DNA of 41,250 nt from an uncultured Candidatus Saccharibacteria bacterium (GCA_946527885.1 CAMMYO010000004.1:1-41250), one strand, 5' to 3'; positions 26,633 to 35,490 are shown, numbered from the stretch's first letter. Made by a program: numbers and translations. Notes: generated from the sequence alone by a model not told the origin.

Positions 26633-27700
26633 CTATTTCGCTTTCAAGACTCCGTCGAAAGTACCCTTAATCAGCTCAAGCGCCAGCTGCTTCGACTCGT
26701 CGTCGACTTCTTTGCCGAACTTATTAATCGCGCGCAGCAAAATCCGTGGATTCTTTAGTTGATAAGTCTCAAGCAAACCAGATTTGCGCAAAGTACCAAA
26801 AATCGCATCACAAACCTTTTTGCGTTCCTTGTCATCATGCGTATCGAGCCAATTCAAAACCGATTTCTCCAAAGCCACGCTACGCGGCGACAAGGCACCA
26901 CGACGCAACTTACTATCGATAATTTCCCAAGAAGAAATCTCGTGGCTAATCGGCGCCGACTTCATTGACTTCACGACCTTATATTTATCGTGCCGTAAAA
27001 GCATACCAACCACCGAGCTATCCGGCACGATATGCACATACTTATCCTTAATACTGCGATAACGAGCCGATTCGAACTCTTTGCGACGCAAGCCCGGACC
27101 ATCATTATTGTAAATACGTAAGATTTTGCGTTTCTTCCAATAGCTCATGAACATCGACGATACAAGCGCAAGATTGCCGCCTTTAGAATGACCGCCAACA
27201 ATCACGTCTGGACCAATCGTCTTGATATTTCGATTCAAAAACTCTACCGCCTCAACTTGCGCCGGCACTGGGAACATGTAAGACAAATCCGCATCTTCCT
27301 TCCAGCCTACAATCAACTGATCGGTACCTTCGAAGGAAACGTAAATCAAATCTGGTAGCAATTCAAACACGACCGCACCAAATTGCATCTCGGAATTCAC
27401 ATTATAATCATAGTCAAGAATTCGCAAATTCGCATAACGCGGCTTATCGATCAACTTTTTTAGTAATTTATGCGCATCATACATGCCCAATCCGTAATAT
27501 TTGCGCATTTCCGCATCGTTATGTGTCTCCAGATATTCGCGCCCAACTTCAGCCAGAGTACAAATCTTGCGATCGACCTTAGTGTCGCGCAAATCAACAT
27601 AAGCGAGCGCAGAGAAGATGAGATTATCCACCTCATTAAAACGCTTTTGACGAAAAGTCAAATCACCATATTTCTCCACATAATCAAAAACGTTTGCCAT
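26633..27700 (-). CDS. Mbeg1-like (DUF2974) alpha/beta-hydrolase/lipase
   Basis: VIVGGHSKGGNLALVSSMFMSYWKKRKILRIYNNDGPGL. Confidence 0.88.
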   Translation of the reverse strand: MANVFDYVEKYGDLTFRQKRFNEVDNLIFSALAYVDLRDTKVDRKICTLAEVGREYLETHNDAEMRKYYGLGMYDAHKLLKKLIDKPRYANLRILDYDYNVNSEMQFGAVVFELLPDLIYVSFEGTDQLIVGWKEDADLSYMFPVPAQVEAVEFLNRNIKTIGPDVIVGGHSKGGNLALVSSMFMSYWKKRKILRIYNNDGPGLRRKEFESARYRSIKDKYVHIVPDSSVVGMLLRHDKYKVVKSMKSAPISHEISSWEIIDSKLRRGALSPRSVALEKSVLNWLDTHDDKERKKVCDAIFGTLRKSGLLETYQLKNPRILLRAINKFGKEVDDESKQLALELIKGTFDGVLKAK

Positions 27701-27724
27701 CTTGGAATAAGTATAGCACACTGC

Positions 27725-28153
27725 TTATGCGTGGTGATAAGGATGACCGGCGCAAATCTCCTGCGCCCGATAAATCTGTTCCGCCAAAATCAAACGACAA
27801 ATCTGGTGCGGAAAAACCAATTTCGACAAACTCCAAATCACATTCGCGCGCGCTTGCATCTCGGGCGAAAAATGCCCAAATGCACCACCCAAAACCAGCA
27901 CGACTTCACGCCCGGATTCTAGCGGCTCCCGCAAAGTCTCCGCCAGAGCAGGGGAATCCAAAATCTTGCCACGCTCATCGAGCAAAACCACAAATACTTC
28001 GCGCGGCAGTTTCAGAACTTTTTCGTCCAACTTTCCCTCATCAACAAACTGCCATTCAATCACAAATGGCTTCCGCAAGCGCTTTTCATACTCCGCGCAA
28101 GCCTCAGCCAACCAGCCATTATGCTTCTTTCCGCCAGCCAAAATCTTAATCAT
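27725..28153 (-). CDS. rlmH: 23S rRNA (pseudouridine1915-N3)-methyltransferase RlmH
   Basis: VVLLDERGKILDSPALAETL, LVLGGAFGHFSPEMQARANVIWSLSKLVFPHQICRLILAEQIYRA. Confidence 0.92.
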   Translation of the reverse strand: MIKILAGGKKHNGWLAEACAEYEKRLRKPFVIEWQFVDEGKLDEKVLKLPREVFVVLLDERGKILDSPALAETLREPLESGREVVLVLGGAFGHFSPEMQARANVIWSLSKLVFPHQICRLILAEQIYRAQEICAGHPYHHA

Positions 28154-28175
28154 ATCTACATTATACCACGCATTA

Positions 28176-28264
28176 TTGACCACAAACGAGTTTCATTATA
28201 TAATATGCAAGTTAGCGTATCACAGGATACACCGCCCTTTAGACAACTTGAAAGGATGAATAGT
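28176..28264 (+). promoter_or_regulatory. promoter/leader: TTGACC-N17-TATAAT, stem GTATC-ACAG-GATAC, SD
   Basis: Stem 28217-28230; CCTTT (28236-28240) complementary to AAAGG SD (28251-28255). Confidence 0.65.
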
Positions 28265-28690
28265 ATGAAAAACTACCTTAAATCGAGCAAGGCAGAACAT
28301 CAAGGCAAGCACGAATGTATGGCCTACTATCCGTGGGTCCTTGTCGGCTGGATTGTCAATCCCAATTATGAAGGCAACGCACATATGCGCTACATGGACC
28401 CGAAGCTCGAAACGCTCGCAAGAAAACTCTGGGATACGGCAAAAGACAGAGAGAAAAATCTGATCGCGGCGTATATTGAGGATGAATTCGAATACTCCGA
28501 AGACAAATGCGCACCGGTCGGCAAAGAAACCATGGATCTGATCAAAGAATACTTCAGCAAAAAATTCGACTCCGAACACGTGCCGAAGGAAATCAGAGAG
28601 TTCGCGCAGATTGTCGCAAAATGGAAAAGAGCGCTCTACACAGAATTCGGAGACGCTCTCCGCTATTGCATTTCGTATTCAAACGGGTAA
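28265..28690 (+). CDS. ORFan protein
   Basis: ATG after GAAAGGATGAATAGT; own promoter and terminator. Confidence 0.78.
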   Translation: MKNYLKSSKAEHQGKHECMAYYPWVLVGWIVNPNYEGNAHMRYMDPKLETLARKLWDTAKDREKNLIAAYIEDEFEYSEDKCAPVGKETMDLIKEYFSKKFDSEHVPKEIREFAQIVAKWKRALYTEFGDALRYCISYSNG

Positions 28691-28700
28691 TCCTTTCACC

Positions 28701-28723
28701 GAGCCTCTCCGGAGGCTCTTTTT
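28701..28723 (+). terminator. intrinsic terminator
   Basis: GAGCCTC-TCCG-GAGGCTCTTTTT. Confidence 0.8.
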
Positions 28724-28744
28724 GTGCTCAGAACACGCTCAAGA

Positions 28745-28831
28745 TTGACTTTTTTCGCATTTTGTGCTATAATTATATGGTTAGCCAGTGCCGCAAGGCA
28801 CAATCTCGTACCTTACAAGGAGGGTATTATA
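28745..28831 (+). promoter_or_regulatory. promoter/leader: TTGACT-N17-TATAAT, stem GTGCC-GCAA-GGCAC, SD
   Basis: Stem 28788-28801; CGTACCTTACAAGGAGG. Confidence 0.7.
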
Positions 28832-29785
28832 ATGGAAAGATACGAACTCGCCGCAATGGCACTGCTGAGCTCAGAGAAGCCTGTCCCGCTCAACTCCGCA
28901 CAGATCAAGTATCTGCGCGAGAAGCTCGACGCACTCCCGGCCAGCAGTAAGGCACTGATCTGCGACACCTTCAAGCACTATAGAGGCGTTGACAACGTTG
29001 AAGGCATCATCCGGGTCACACCGGGCCTGAGCAAGGCAATCGAAGAGCTCCGCGCTATTACCAGTCTCGACGTCATGTCGCTCGGCCTGAAGACTAATGA
29101 CCAGGTCACCAGAATGGTCATCGATTTGCTCGAGCGCCAGCCCAAACAGCTGGAAAATCAGCCGGAAGATCAGGAGACTGCAGCCGAAGACACACCCAAG
29201 GAAAGAAACGAAGGCGAATTGCTCGCCATCAAGGACTTCTGGCATCTCACAGAACGCGAAGTTCGCGATCATGCATTCATCAAGGACCAGTGCGAAAAAG
29301 TCATCGAATCCGTACATGCGCCGAATTATGTCGACTTCATGGTCGAACTCGTACAAGCGTTCAAGGAAATGGCTCCGGAAATCTACAAGCGCTTCGACTT
29401 CCGTTTTGACGGATTCGTCGAGCTTTTGCAGAAGTATCAGCACATGACGACAATCGAACCGCGCGTCATCGCATATTTCTGCGACAAGGCAATCTACGAA
29501 GCGAAGTATCCGGAGCGCATGATGGACTTCACTACATACTTCCTTGGCGAAGACAGCGAAGCGAAGACTCTGAGCACGACCAACAGACTCGGAAACTCAG
29601 GAATCTACACCATCGACGATCTGCTGATGAAGTATATCTGGGGCTTCGATTTCAAGCGCCATTGCCACAGATTTGGCGCAGGCGCTATGACAGAATTGCA
29701 CCGATTCTTCGACTACTACATCGGCGAGATGACTCTCGATGAACTGAAAGTCAAGTTCCCGGTCGACTACGACAGCGAAAACTGA
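28832..29785 (+). CDS. ORFan protein; distant paralogue of 31206-32192
   Basis: ATG after strong SD; shared EKPVPLNSAQIKYLREKL / DRPVPLLDPQANYVSDKI motif. Confidence 0.8.
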   Translation: MERYELAAMALLSSEKPVPLNSAQIKYLREKLDALPASSKALICDTFKHYRGVDNVEGIIRVTPGLSKAIEELRAITSLDVMSLGLKTNDQVTRMVIDLLERQPKQLENQPEDQETAAEDTPKERNEGELLAIKDFWHLTEREVRDHAFIKDQCEKVIESVHAPNYVDFMVELVQAFKEMAPEIYKRFDFRFDGFVELLQKYQHMTTIEPRVIAYFCDKAIYEAKYPERMMDFTTYFLGEDSEAKTLSTTNRLGNSGIYTIDDLLMKYIWGFDFKRHCHRFGAGAMTELHRFFDYYIGEMTLDELKVKFPVDYDSEN

Positions 29786-29846
29786 TACCCGCCAAAACCA
29801 GGGCTCCCGCAAGGGGGCCTTTTTCTTGCAATGCTATAATAAGCTT

Positions 29847-31106
29847 ATGAAGCTTGAAACTTTGAACGAAAGCCAAATCATCATTACGTTTATTGCGCTA
29901 GCCTTGCTGCTAATTTTTGCGCACATTTTCGGCAACCTGCTCGAAAAAATCAAAGGTCCGCGCGTAGTTGGCGAGATTCTCGGCGGCATGATTTTAGGCG
30001 GCAGCTGCCTATTTTTACTATTCCCAGATTTCGCTCAGCAAATCTTCTTTAACTATGAAGGCGAGGGCAAAGTTCTCAACATCTTCTACCAACTCGGCCT
30101 CATCTTCTTAATGCTGCTTTCCGGCTACAACACTGACATCAAAATCGACAAACGCAGCACTAAAAATATTGCGCTCATTTTTCTCGGCGCGACCGTCTTG
30201 CCTATGCTGTGCGCCGTTCCATTCGTAAAGTTATTTAGTCCATACTTCATTGGCGAAGTCAGCAACCAGCTTTCGTTCGGCTTCGTATTTTGCATCGGCG
30301 TCGCCATCACGTCTATTCCGGTCATTTCGAAAATCTTCTTCGATATGGGAATAATGAATACGAAATTCGCCAACACGATTCTGACCGTCGCCACCTTTCA
30401 AGATCTCTGTCTCTGGATTTTGCTAAATATCGCCACCGGCATCGCCGCGACTGGCGAAATAGATATTCCGCGCATGATCCTAATCTCAGCCATCACGCTC
30501 GGCCTATTTGCCGTAGTGGCAATTATCGCCAAAAAGCTGCCGAAAGAGCGCAAATCGGTCAAAACCCGCACGCTCTATACGGTCAGCTTTATTGCGCTAC
30601 TTTTGACTTGCGGCGCACTGTCAAAACTCGGTATTAATATCATGTATTCCGCATTCCTAGTCGGCTACGTCATTAAAGCCATGTTTGGCAAAACCGATCA
30701 TGTTAAACAAAAAATTGGCAACATCGAAGATTTTGCCTTTACCTTCTTCGTTCCAATCTATTTCGCGCTCGTTGGCATCCAACTCAATGTCATTCATGAT
30801 TTCTCGCTTGGCAGATTCTTGCTATTCTTTGCCGTTGCTTTCATTTTAGAATTTATTGACACCTGGGCAGCATTGCTATTTTCAAAAATCAAGAAACCGG
30901 CACGCGTCAATTTTGCAGTTACTATGAACGCTCGCGGCGGCCCTGGTATCGTACTAGCCACCGTGACCTATGCTGCTGGCATTATTAACCTCGAATTCTT
31001 TACCGTACTCATATTGACCACCATGATCTCGTCCATGATTGCGGGTTACTACTTACGCTACCAGCAGGGCAAGAACCCAAAGATTTTCGACCACTTCGAA
31101 GACTAG
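29847..31106 (+). CDS. CPA2-type Na+/H+ (cation:proton) antiporter
   Basis: GPRVVGEILGGMILGGS, LMLLSGYNTDIKID, NARGGPGIVLATVTYAAGII. Confidence 0.9.
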   Translation: MKLETLNESQIIITFIALALLLIFAHIFGNLLEKIKGPRVVGEILGGMILGGSCLFLLFPDFAQQIFFNYEGEGKVLNIFYQLGLIFLMLLSGYNTDIKIDKRSTKNIALIFLGATVLPMLCAVPFVKLFSPYFIGEVSNQLSFGFVFCIGVAITSIPVISKIFFDMGIMNTKFANTILTVATFQDLCLWILLNIATGIAATGEIDIPRMILISAITLGLFAVVAIIAKKLPKERKSVKTRTLYTVSFIALLLTCGALSKLGINIMYSAFLVGYVIKAMFGKTDHVKQKIGNIEDFAFTFFVPIYFALVGIQLNVIHDFSLGRFLLFFAVAFILEFIDTWAALLFSKIKKPARVNFAVTMNARGGPGIVLATVTYAAGIINLEFFTVLILTTMISSMIAGYYLRYQQGKNPKIFDHFED

Positions 31107-31111
31107 CATCA

Positions 31112-31205
31112 TTGACTTTTTAGGCATTTTGTGATATAATATACATATTGGAGCGTCTTTTTGACGCATAGGCCCAAAGTATCTTACCAGGAGGAATACG
31201 AAAAA
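31112..31205 (+). promoter_or_regulatory. promoter/leader: TTGACT-N17-TATAAT, stem GCGTC-TTTTT-GACGC, SD
   Basis: Stem 31153-31167; SD CAGGAGG. Confidence 0.7.
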
Positions 31206-32192
31206 ATGAAAAAAGAGTATTTTGACGCATCCGCATTGCTGCAGGACGTATTCGGTACAGACAGACCCGTGCCACTGCTTGACCCTCAAGCTAACTACGT
31301 CTCCGACAAAATCGGCGAGCTCGATGACGAACTCATTGATGCGATTGTCGCCTACTACAACGCAGAAGAGCCTGACTCTCCCAAGCCCACAAAGGAAGCG
31401 AAGTATACGAAAGAGCAACTCTTAAAGACCCTGCGCCATCACCTCAGCGAAGATATCTGCCTGCTTAGCATGAAAAGCCACGACGCAATCATTTCCGGCT
31501 ACATCCGCCAGCACGAAGAAATCGAAAAGCTCAGAGCCGAGCTCGCAGAAAAAGCAAAACAGACCGAAGTTGCAACCAATGCCGCAATTGAAGAGCAGAG
31601 CGAAGACTCGGTCGTCACAGAACAAAACAAAAGCCCCGCCACCAAAGCCTACGATTTCTTCATGGAGAACATAATGTATCGCTGGAGCGATTTCTTCATG
31701 AGACAAGTCAAAAGGGTGGTCGACAAAGCGTATGTCGAAGCTCAGGCAAAGAACATGAATTACCTCGAAACGTTGGAACTCTTCCGCCAGAGCATCGAAA
31801 CACTCGAAAAAGGCTCCGATAGAGATCGCACCTGCCGCTCGATTGAGCGTTATGTTAAGCGCTATAAACAGCTCAGCGCATACCAGAGCATTGACCCCGA
31901 GTGGCTCTATTGCCTCGAACGTACTGGTTTCTACTGCAAAGACGAAATCAGCAAACTCACCGGTCTCGACAGCAATCAGTACTTCCCCCGTCTCGGTGCT
32001 AGAGCGCACATTCCGCCCTATATTGGCGAAATCGTCACTCGTTATCTCGAAAAAGGCGAATTCACACACTGCTTCAATATCGGCCCGAAGCGTTCCGCTA
32101 GAATCTGCGAATTTATCCACAAGATTTTTACGGATGAGCAGATTTCGGAACTGAAATACAGAAAATACTTCTACGATTATAGCAAATGCTAA
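31206..32192 (+). CDS. ORFan protein; distant paralogue of 28832-29785
   Basis: ATG after SD; see paralogy motif. Confidence 0.8.
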   Translation: MKKEYFDASALLQDVFGTDRPVPLLDPQANYVSDKIGELDDELIDAIVAYYNAEEPDSPKPTKEAKYTKEQLLKTLRHHLSEDICLLSMKSHDAIISGYIRQHEEIEKLRAELAEKAKQTEVATNAAIEEQSEDSVVTEQNKSPATKAYDFFMENIMYRWSDFFMRQVKRVVDKAYVEAQAKNMNYLETLELFRQSIETLEKGSDRDRTCRSIERYVKRYKQLSAYQSIDPEWLYCLERTGFYCKDEISKLTGLDSNQYFPRLGARAHIPPYIGEIVTRYLEKGEFTHCFNIGPKRSARICEFIHKIFTDEQISELKYRKYFYDYSKC

Positions 32193-32201
32193 TATTCCTC
32201 C

Positions 32202-32225
32202 AGAGCCCCAATGGGGCTCTTTTTC
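32202..32225 (+). terminator. intrinsic terminator
   Basis: AGAGCCCC-AAT-GGGGCTCTTTTT. Confidence 0.85.
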
Positions 32226-32261
32226 TTGCATTTTTGCGCCAATTCTGATATAATGCTCCCA

Positions 32262-32407
32262 GTTACCAAAGACAGCGGCGGTCTGAAATAGACTTAATCA
32301 TGCCGCCGAGGAATTATTTCTTATAATTTGGTGACGTATGCCCGCTCGCAAGAGCAGGATGTTTAACATTCTGGCTATACTAACACACCAAAAGGAGATT
32401 TCTATCT
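32262..32407 (+). promoter_or_regulatory. ribosomal protein L10 leader (rplJL autoregulation)
   Basis: ACCAAAGACAGCGGCGGTCTGAAATAGACTTAATCATGCCGCCGAGG directly downstream of TGATATAAT and upstream of rplJ. Confidence 0.8.
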
Positions 32408-32932
32408 ATGGCAATTAGCAAAGATAAGAAACAACAATTGGTTGCCGACTTAAACGAGTTACTTTCCGACGCCAAAATGACAGTTTTTGCAAAGTACCAG
32501 GGCCTTACGGTCAAGGAAATGCAGGAACTTCGTGCGGCTGCTCGCGAAAACAATGTTAAGATTAAAATCGTCAAGAACCGCCTCGTTCGCGTTGCGATGA
32601 AAGAAATCGCTGTCTACAAAGACACCGACACGAACGCGCTTGAAGGCCAGCTCCTCTACGCTGTTTCCAACGAAGACGAAGTTGCTCCAGCACAGGTTCT
32701 TGCCAAGTTCGCTAAAGACCACGCTGCTCTTGAACTCAAGGGCGCCTTCAGCGGCGAGGGCGCAGCCCTCAGCGAAAACGACGTCATCGAGCTCTCCAAG
32801 CTTCCAAGCAAAGATCAGCTCATTGGCCAGGTTGTCGACATGCTCCTCAGCCCAGTCAACGACATCACCAACGGCCTTTCTGGCAACTTGCACGCATTGC
32901 TCGACGGCATTGCCGACAAAGCAGGCAACTAA
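32408..32932 (+). CDS. rplJ: 50S ribosomal protein L10
   Basis: FAKYQGLTVKEMQELRAAARENNVKIKIVKNRLVRVAM. Confidence 0.95.
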   Translation: MAISKDKKQQLVADLNELLSDAKMTVFAKYQGLTVKEMQELRAAARENNVKIKIVKNRLVRVAMKEIAVYKDTDTNALEGQLLYAVSNEDEVAPAQVLAKFAKDHAALELKGAFSGEGAALSENDVIELSKLPSKDQLIGQVVDMLLSPVNDITNGLSGNLHALLDGIADKAGN

Positions 32933-32993
32933 TTTATTTTATTTCGCGCAATTTTGCGCAAGCTATTAACCTTAAATCGAAAAGGAGTCTATC

Positions 32994-33371
32994 ATGGCTG
33001 CTGATGTAAAGAAAATCGCAGAGGAATTGGTTAAACTCACCGTCCTCGAAGTTAACGAGTTGAAGAATGTCCTTAAGGACGAATATGGCATCGAGCCGGC
33101 TGCTGCTGCAGTCGCCGTTGCTGCTGCTCCTGCCGAAGGTGGCGCTGCTGCCGACGAAAAGAGCGAATTTGACGTTGTCTTGAAGGATGCTGGCGCTCAG
33201 AAGATCGCCGTCATCAAGGCCGTCAAGGAAGCTACCGGTCTTGGCCTCGGTGAAGCTAAGGCTATCGTTGATGGTGCTCCAGCTACCGTCAAAGAGAAAG
33301 TTGCTAAGGACGAAGCTGAAGCTCTTAAGAAGAGCCTCGAAGAAGCCGGCGCAACCGTCGAACTCGCCTAA
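32994..33371 (+). CDS. rplL: 50S ribosomal protein L7/L12
   Basis: [70 protein letters not shown]. Confidence 0.97.
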   Translation: MAADVKKIAEELVKLTVLEVNELKNVLKDEYGIEPAAAAVAVAAAPAEGGAAADEKSEFDVVLKDAGAQKIAVIKAVKEATGLGLGEAKAIVDGAPATVKEKVAKDEAEALKKSLEEAGATVELA

Positions 33372-33407
33372 GTTCTATCAAATTATTAGCCAGAATGTTT
33401 CAAAATC

Positions 33408-33429
33408 GAGCTCGCAAGGGCTCTTTTTT
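33408..33429 (+). terminator. intrinsic terminator
   Basis: GAGCTCGCAAGGGCTCTTTTTT. Confidence 0.65.
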
Positions 33430-33436
33430 GATGCCA

Positions 33437-33533
33437 TTGACAAAATGGCGCTATCTGGATTGTAATAAAATCATTCCGACCGGACGCACATTCATTCGCA
33501 TTCTATGAGTACCTTAAAAGGAGATGACTAAAA
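33437..33533 (+). promoter_or_regulatory. promoter/leader: TTGACA-N18-TGTAAT, stem TCCG-AC-CGGA, GAGTACCTTAAAAGGAG
   Basis: Stem 33475-33484 (short, 2-nt apical loop as drawn). Confidence 0.5.
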
Positions 33534-34046
33534 ATGAGAGTTACGCCAAACGAGCGCTACGCAGAATACCTCAAGTATATTTGCGATAGCACTGCCCAGA
33601 AGCTATCCGTCAATGAAGCGCGCGAAGGCTACGAAACCATCGCCGCCACCAACAAAATCATTCTGCTCCCCACGGACAAAAACTTCATCGTCAGCCACGA
33701 CAATACCGAACGCTATATCGTTACTACAGATAATCAGATTGAGTTGTTCGGCAAGCCTTATCGAGCTCTCATGATGCTCGCCAACAACACATTGTCAACT
33801 GTTATGTATTCCGGAAGCACGATTGCTGTCAGCACTGAGAATGATTTGGAAACAGAAGGCATGTATGCCGTCGGCGAAAAAGCTTCAATAATCACAAATC
33901 TGCACCGCCATCCAATCTACACGCAAGTATTCGATCCGAATACTAATCAGAACGTGATTACGGTCAAGTATTACGACCTTGGAAGATTGAAGTTCTCTAC
34001 CGATGATACACGCATCACCATCTCTTTTCCTCAGACCTCGTCATAA
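33534..34046 (+). CDS. ORFan protein, 170 aa
   Basis: ATG after AAAAGGAG SD. Confidence 0.78.
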   Translation: MRVTPNERYAEYLKYICDSTAQKLSVNEAREGYETIAATNKIILLPTDKNFIVSHDNTERYIVTTDNQIELFGKPYRALMMLANNTLSTVMYSGSTIAVSTENDLETEGMYAVGEKASIITNLHRHPIYTQVFDPNTNQNVITVKYYDLGRLKFSTDDTRITISFPQTSS

Positions 34047-34068
34047 TGGCGAGGTTTTCTTTTGCGTA

Positions 34069-34157
34069 TTGACTAGTAGATAAGTTTGTGATATAATAGA
34101 AAAATGACGCGTTACCAAACGCAGTCTGAAATATCGTACCTTGAAAGGAGTTTTTCA
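34069..34157 (+). promoter_or_regulatory. promoter/leader: TTGACT-N17-TATAAT, stem GCGTT-ACCA-AACGC, CGTACCTTGAAAGGAG
   Basis: Stem 34109-34122. Confidence 0.7.
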
Positions 34158-34682
34158 ATGCTCGCTGCACAAATTTTTAGTGAACGGCACAAGACCTCGA
34201 TGGCTACTCGACTCGAGAACGCCGCATCGGTGCCAACCACTGGTTTGGTCAAATTCTACGACCACAACCAGATCGAAACCCGCGCCTACGCATTCTCTAC
34301 CACAACCGAGCCCCACATTTACTGCGCAGACCGCATCAAGGCATACGTTTGTGACGAGGGTCGCTACGTGCTGCTCCATCACGCCGAGGGAGGCACTGCT
34401 CTGATCCGCAGACCGCACGGTGCTACCCGCATCCACGTTGTCGAGACTGAAGGCGCTGTCTATGCCGGCTTTATCAATGACAGCAATCCGAACGTTGTCG
34501 CTGGCGAGATTGAGGGCAATTTCTTCGTCCTTGACGAGCGTCGCCTGCGCAAGTGGTGCCGTATGAACAATCTTCGCTTCGACCAAGAGACAATGATCGT
34601 CGGATCGGCCGAGAAAGTCAACGTCGCACCGACCAAGAAAAAGAAGAATCGCAAGAACAGAATGCGCGTTCGTCACGCCTAA
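34158..34682 (+). CDS. ORFan protein (MLAAQIFSERHKTS...), basic C-terminus KKKKNRKNRMRVRHA
   Basis: ATG after GAAAGGAG; the ORF-track start at 34104 is within the leader. Confidence 0.78.
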   Translation: MLAAQIFSERHKTSMATRLENAASVPTTGLVKFYDHNQIETRAYAFSTTTEPHIYCADRIKAYVCDEGRYVLLHHAEGGTALIRRPHGATRIHVVETEGAVYAGFINDSNPNVVAGEIEGNFFVLDERRLRKWCRMNNLRFDQETMIVGSAEKVNVAPTKKKKNRKNRMRVRHA

Positions 34683-34700
34683 CAAGCAACTCCGCAAACC

Positions 34701-34726
34701 AGCCCCGCACCGCAAGGTACGGGGCT
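34701..34726 (+). terminator. intrinsic terminator
   Basis: AGCCCCGCACCGCAAGGTACGGGGCT then TTCTTATT. Confidence 0.75.
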
Positions 34727-34732
34727 TTCTTA

Positions 34733-34808
34733 TTGACAAAACACCAAATACTTGGCATAATATATCAAACATTTCAGCCTAGCTGGAAGCACATTAGGAG
34801 GTGAGCAT
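34733..34808 (+). promoter_or_regulatory. promoter/leader: TTGACA-N17-CATAAT, stem CAGC-CTA-GCTG, AGGAGGTGA SD
   Basis: Stem 34775-34785. Confidence 0.65.
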
Positions 34809-35462
34809 ATGAAATCTTTCGAAGGAGGTCTTCGAGAAGCATTCTTTTCCGGGCAACACACGATTATTTCAACTACGCGACCGCATAAAAAGATTCGCCA
34901 TCTGCGACAATCACTCAGGATCATCGACGATTATCTTGAAGATAGCGGCTGTTATGAAAACGGCCACGATTACTACGCATCGACCACAATCCGCGCCCAA
35001 AAAATCGGCTGCGAAACAACATTCATTCGTTTCGCAAAAGGAACATTCGTTATTGGGCAACTTTGCGACTACACCCGACAATTCGACGATAGGATTATTA
35101 TCTACGCGTGCTACTTTAGCTCAAATCCCAACGAGCATTGCGCGCAATTCATCGCCGTACCGCCGGACGCAAAGATTATCGTAGGTTTGGGCCGCGAAAA
35201 CGGGCGCTGTTATGTCTGTATGACCTGCAAGCAAGAATGGCTGCAACTCTGCTACGAAACCGGGCATGCCTATTCATGCAAAGCAAAGCATCGAAAGACT
35301 GCACACCCAGAAGTCTACCGAAGCAACACGGAAATCGAAATTCCAACGATAGATTTTACGCAGACTGGACTCGACGAAGCTCAGCAAATCCACAAAGCCA
35401 ACGAGAAATGGGGCAATGAAAGATTCCTCATTTTCGTAAACGGCCAACTGAGACTCCAATGA
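34809..35462 (+). CDS. ORFan protein with Cys cluster (CYVCMTCKQEW...YSCKAKH)
   Basis: ATG 6 nt after AGGAGGTGA. Confidence 0.78.
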   Translation: MKSFEGGLREAFFSGQHTIISTTRPHKKIRHLRQSLRIIDDYLEDSGCYENGHDYYASTTIRAQKIGCETTFIRFAKGTFVIGQLCDYTRQFDDRIIIYACYFSSNPNEHCAQFIAVPPDAKIIVGLGRENGRCYVCMTCKQEWLQLCYETGHAYSCKAKHRKTAHPEVYRSNTEIEIPTIDFTQTGLDEAQQIHKANEKWGNERFLIFVNGQLRLQ

Positions 35463-35467
35463 CAACG

Positions 35468-35490
35468 ACCCCGCTTCGGCGGGGTTTATG
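35468..35490 (+). terminator. intrinsic terminator
   Basis: ACCCCGC-TTCG-GCGGGGTTTATGTTTT. Confidence 0.8.

Noticed and set aside
28505-28950. 147-aa + ORF spanning the terminator at 28701 and the next promoter
   Set aside because: Crosses a clear intrinsic terminator and a TTGACT-N17-TATAAT promoter, frame-shifted relative to the supported ORFans
31053-31418. 121-aa minus ORF overlapping the antiporter end and the 31206 gene
   Set aside because: Antisense to two supported genes with promoter and terminator signals on the plus strand; no SD
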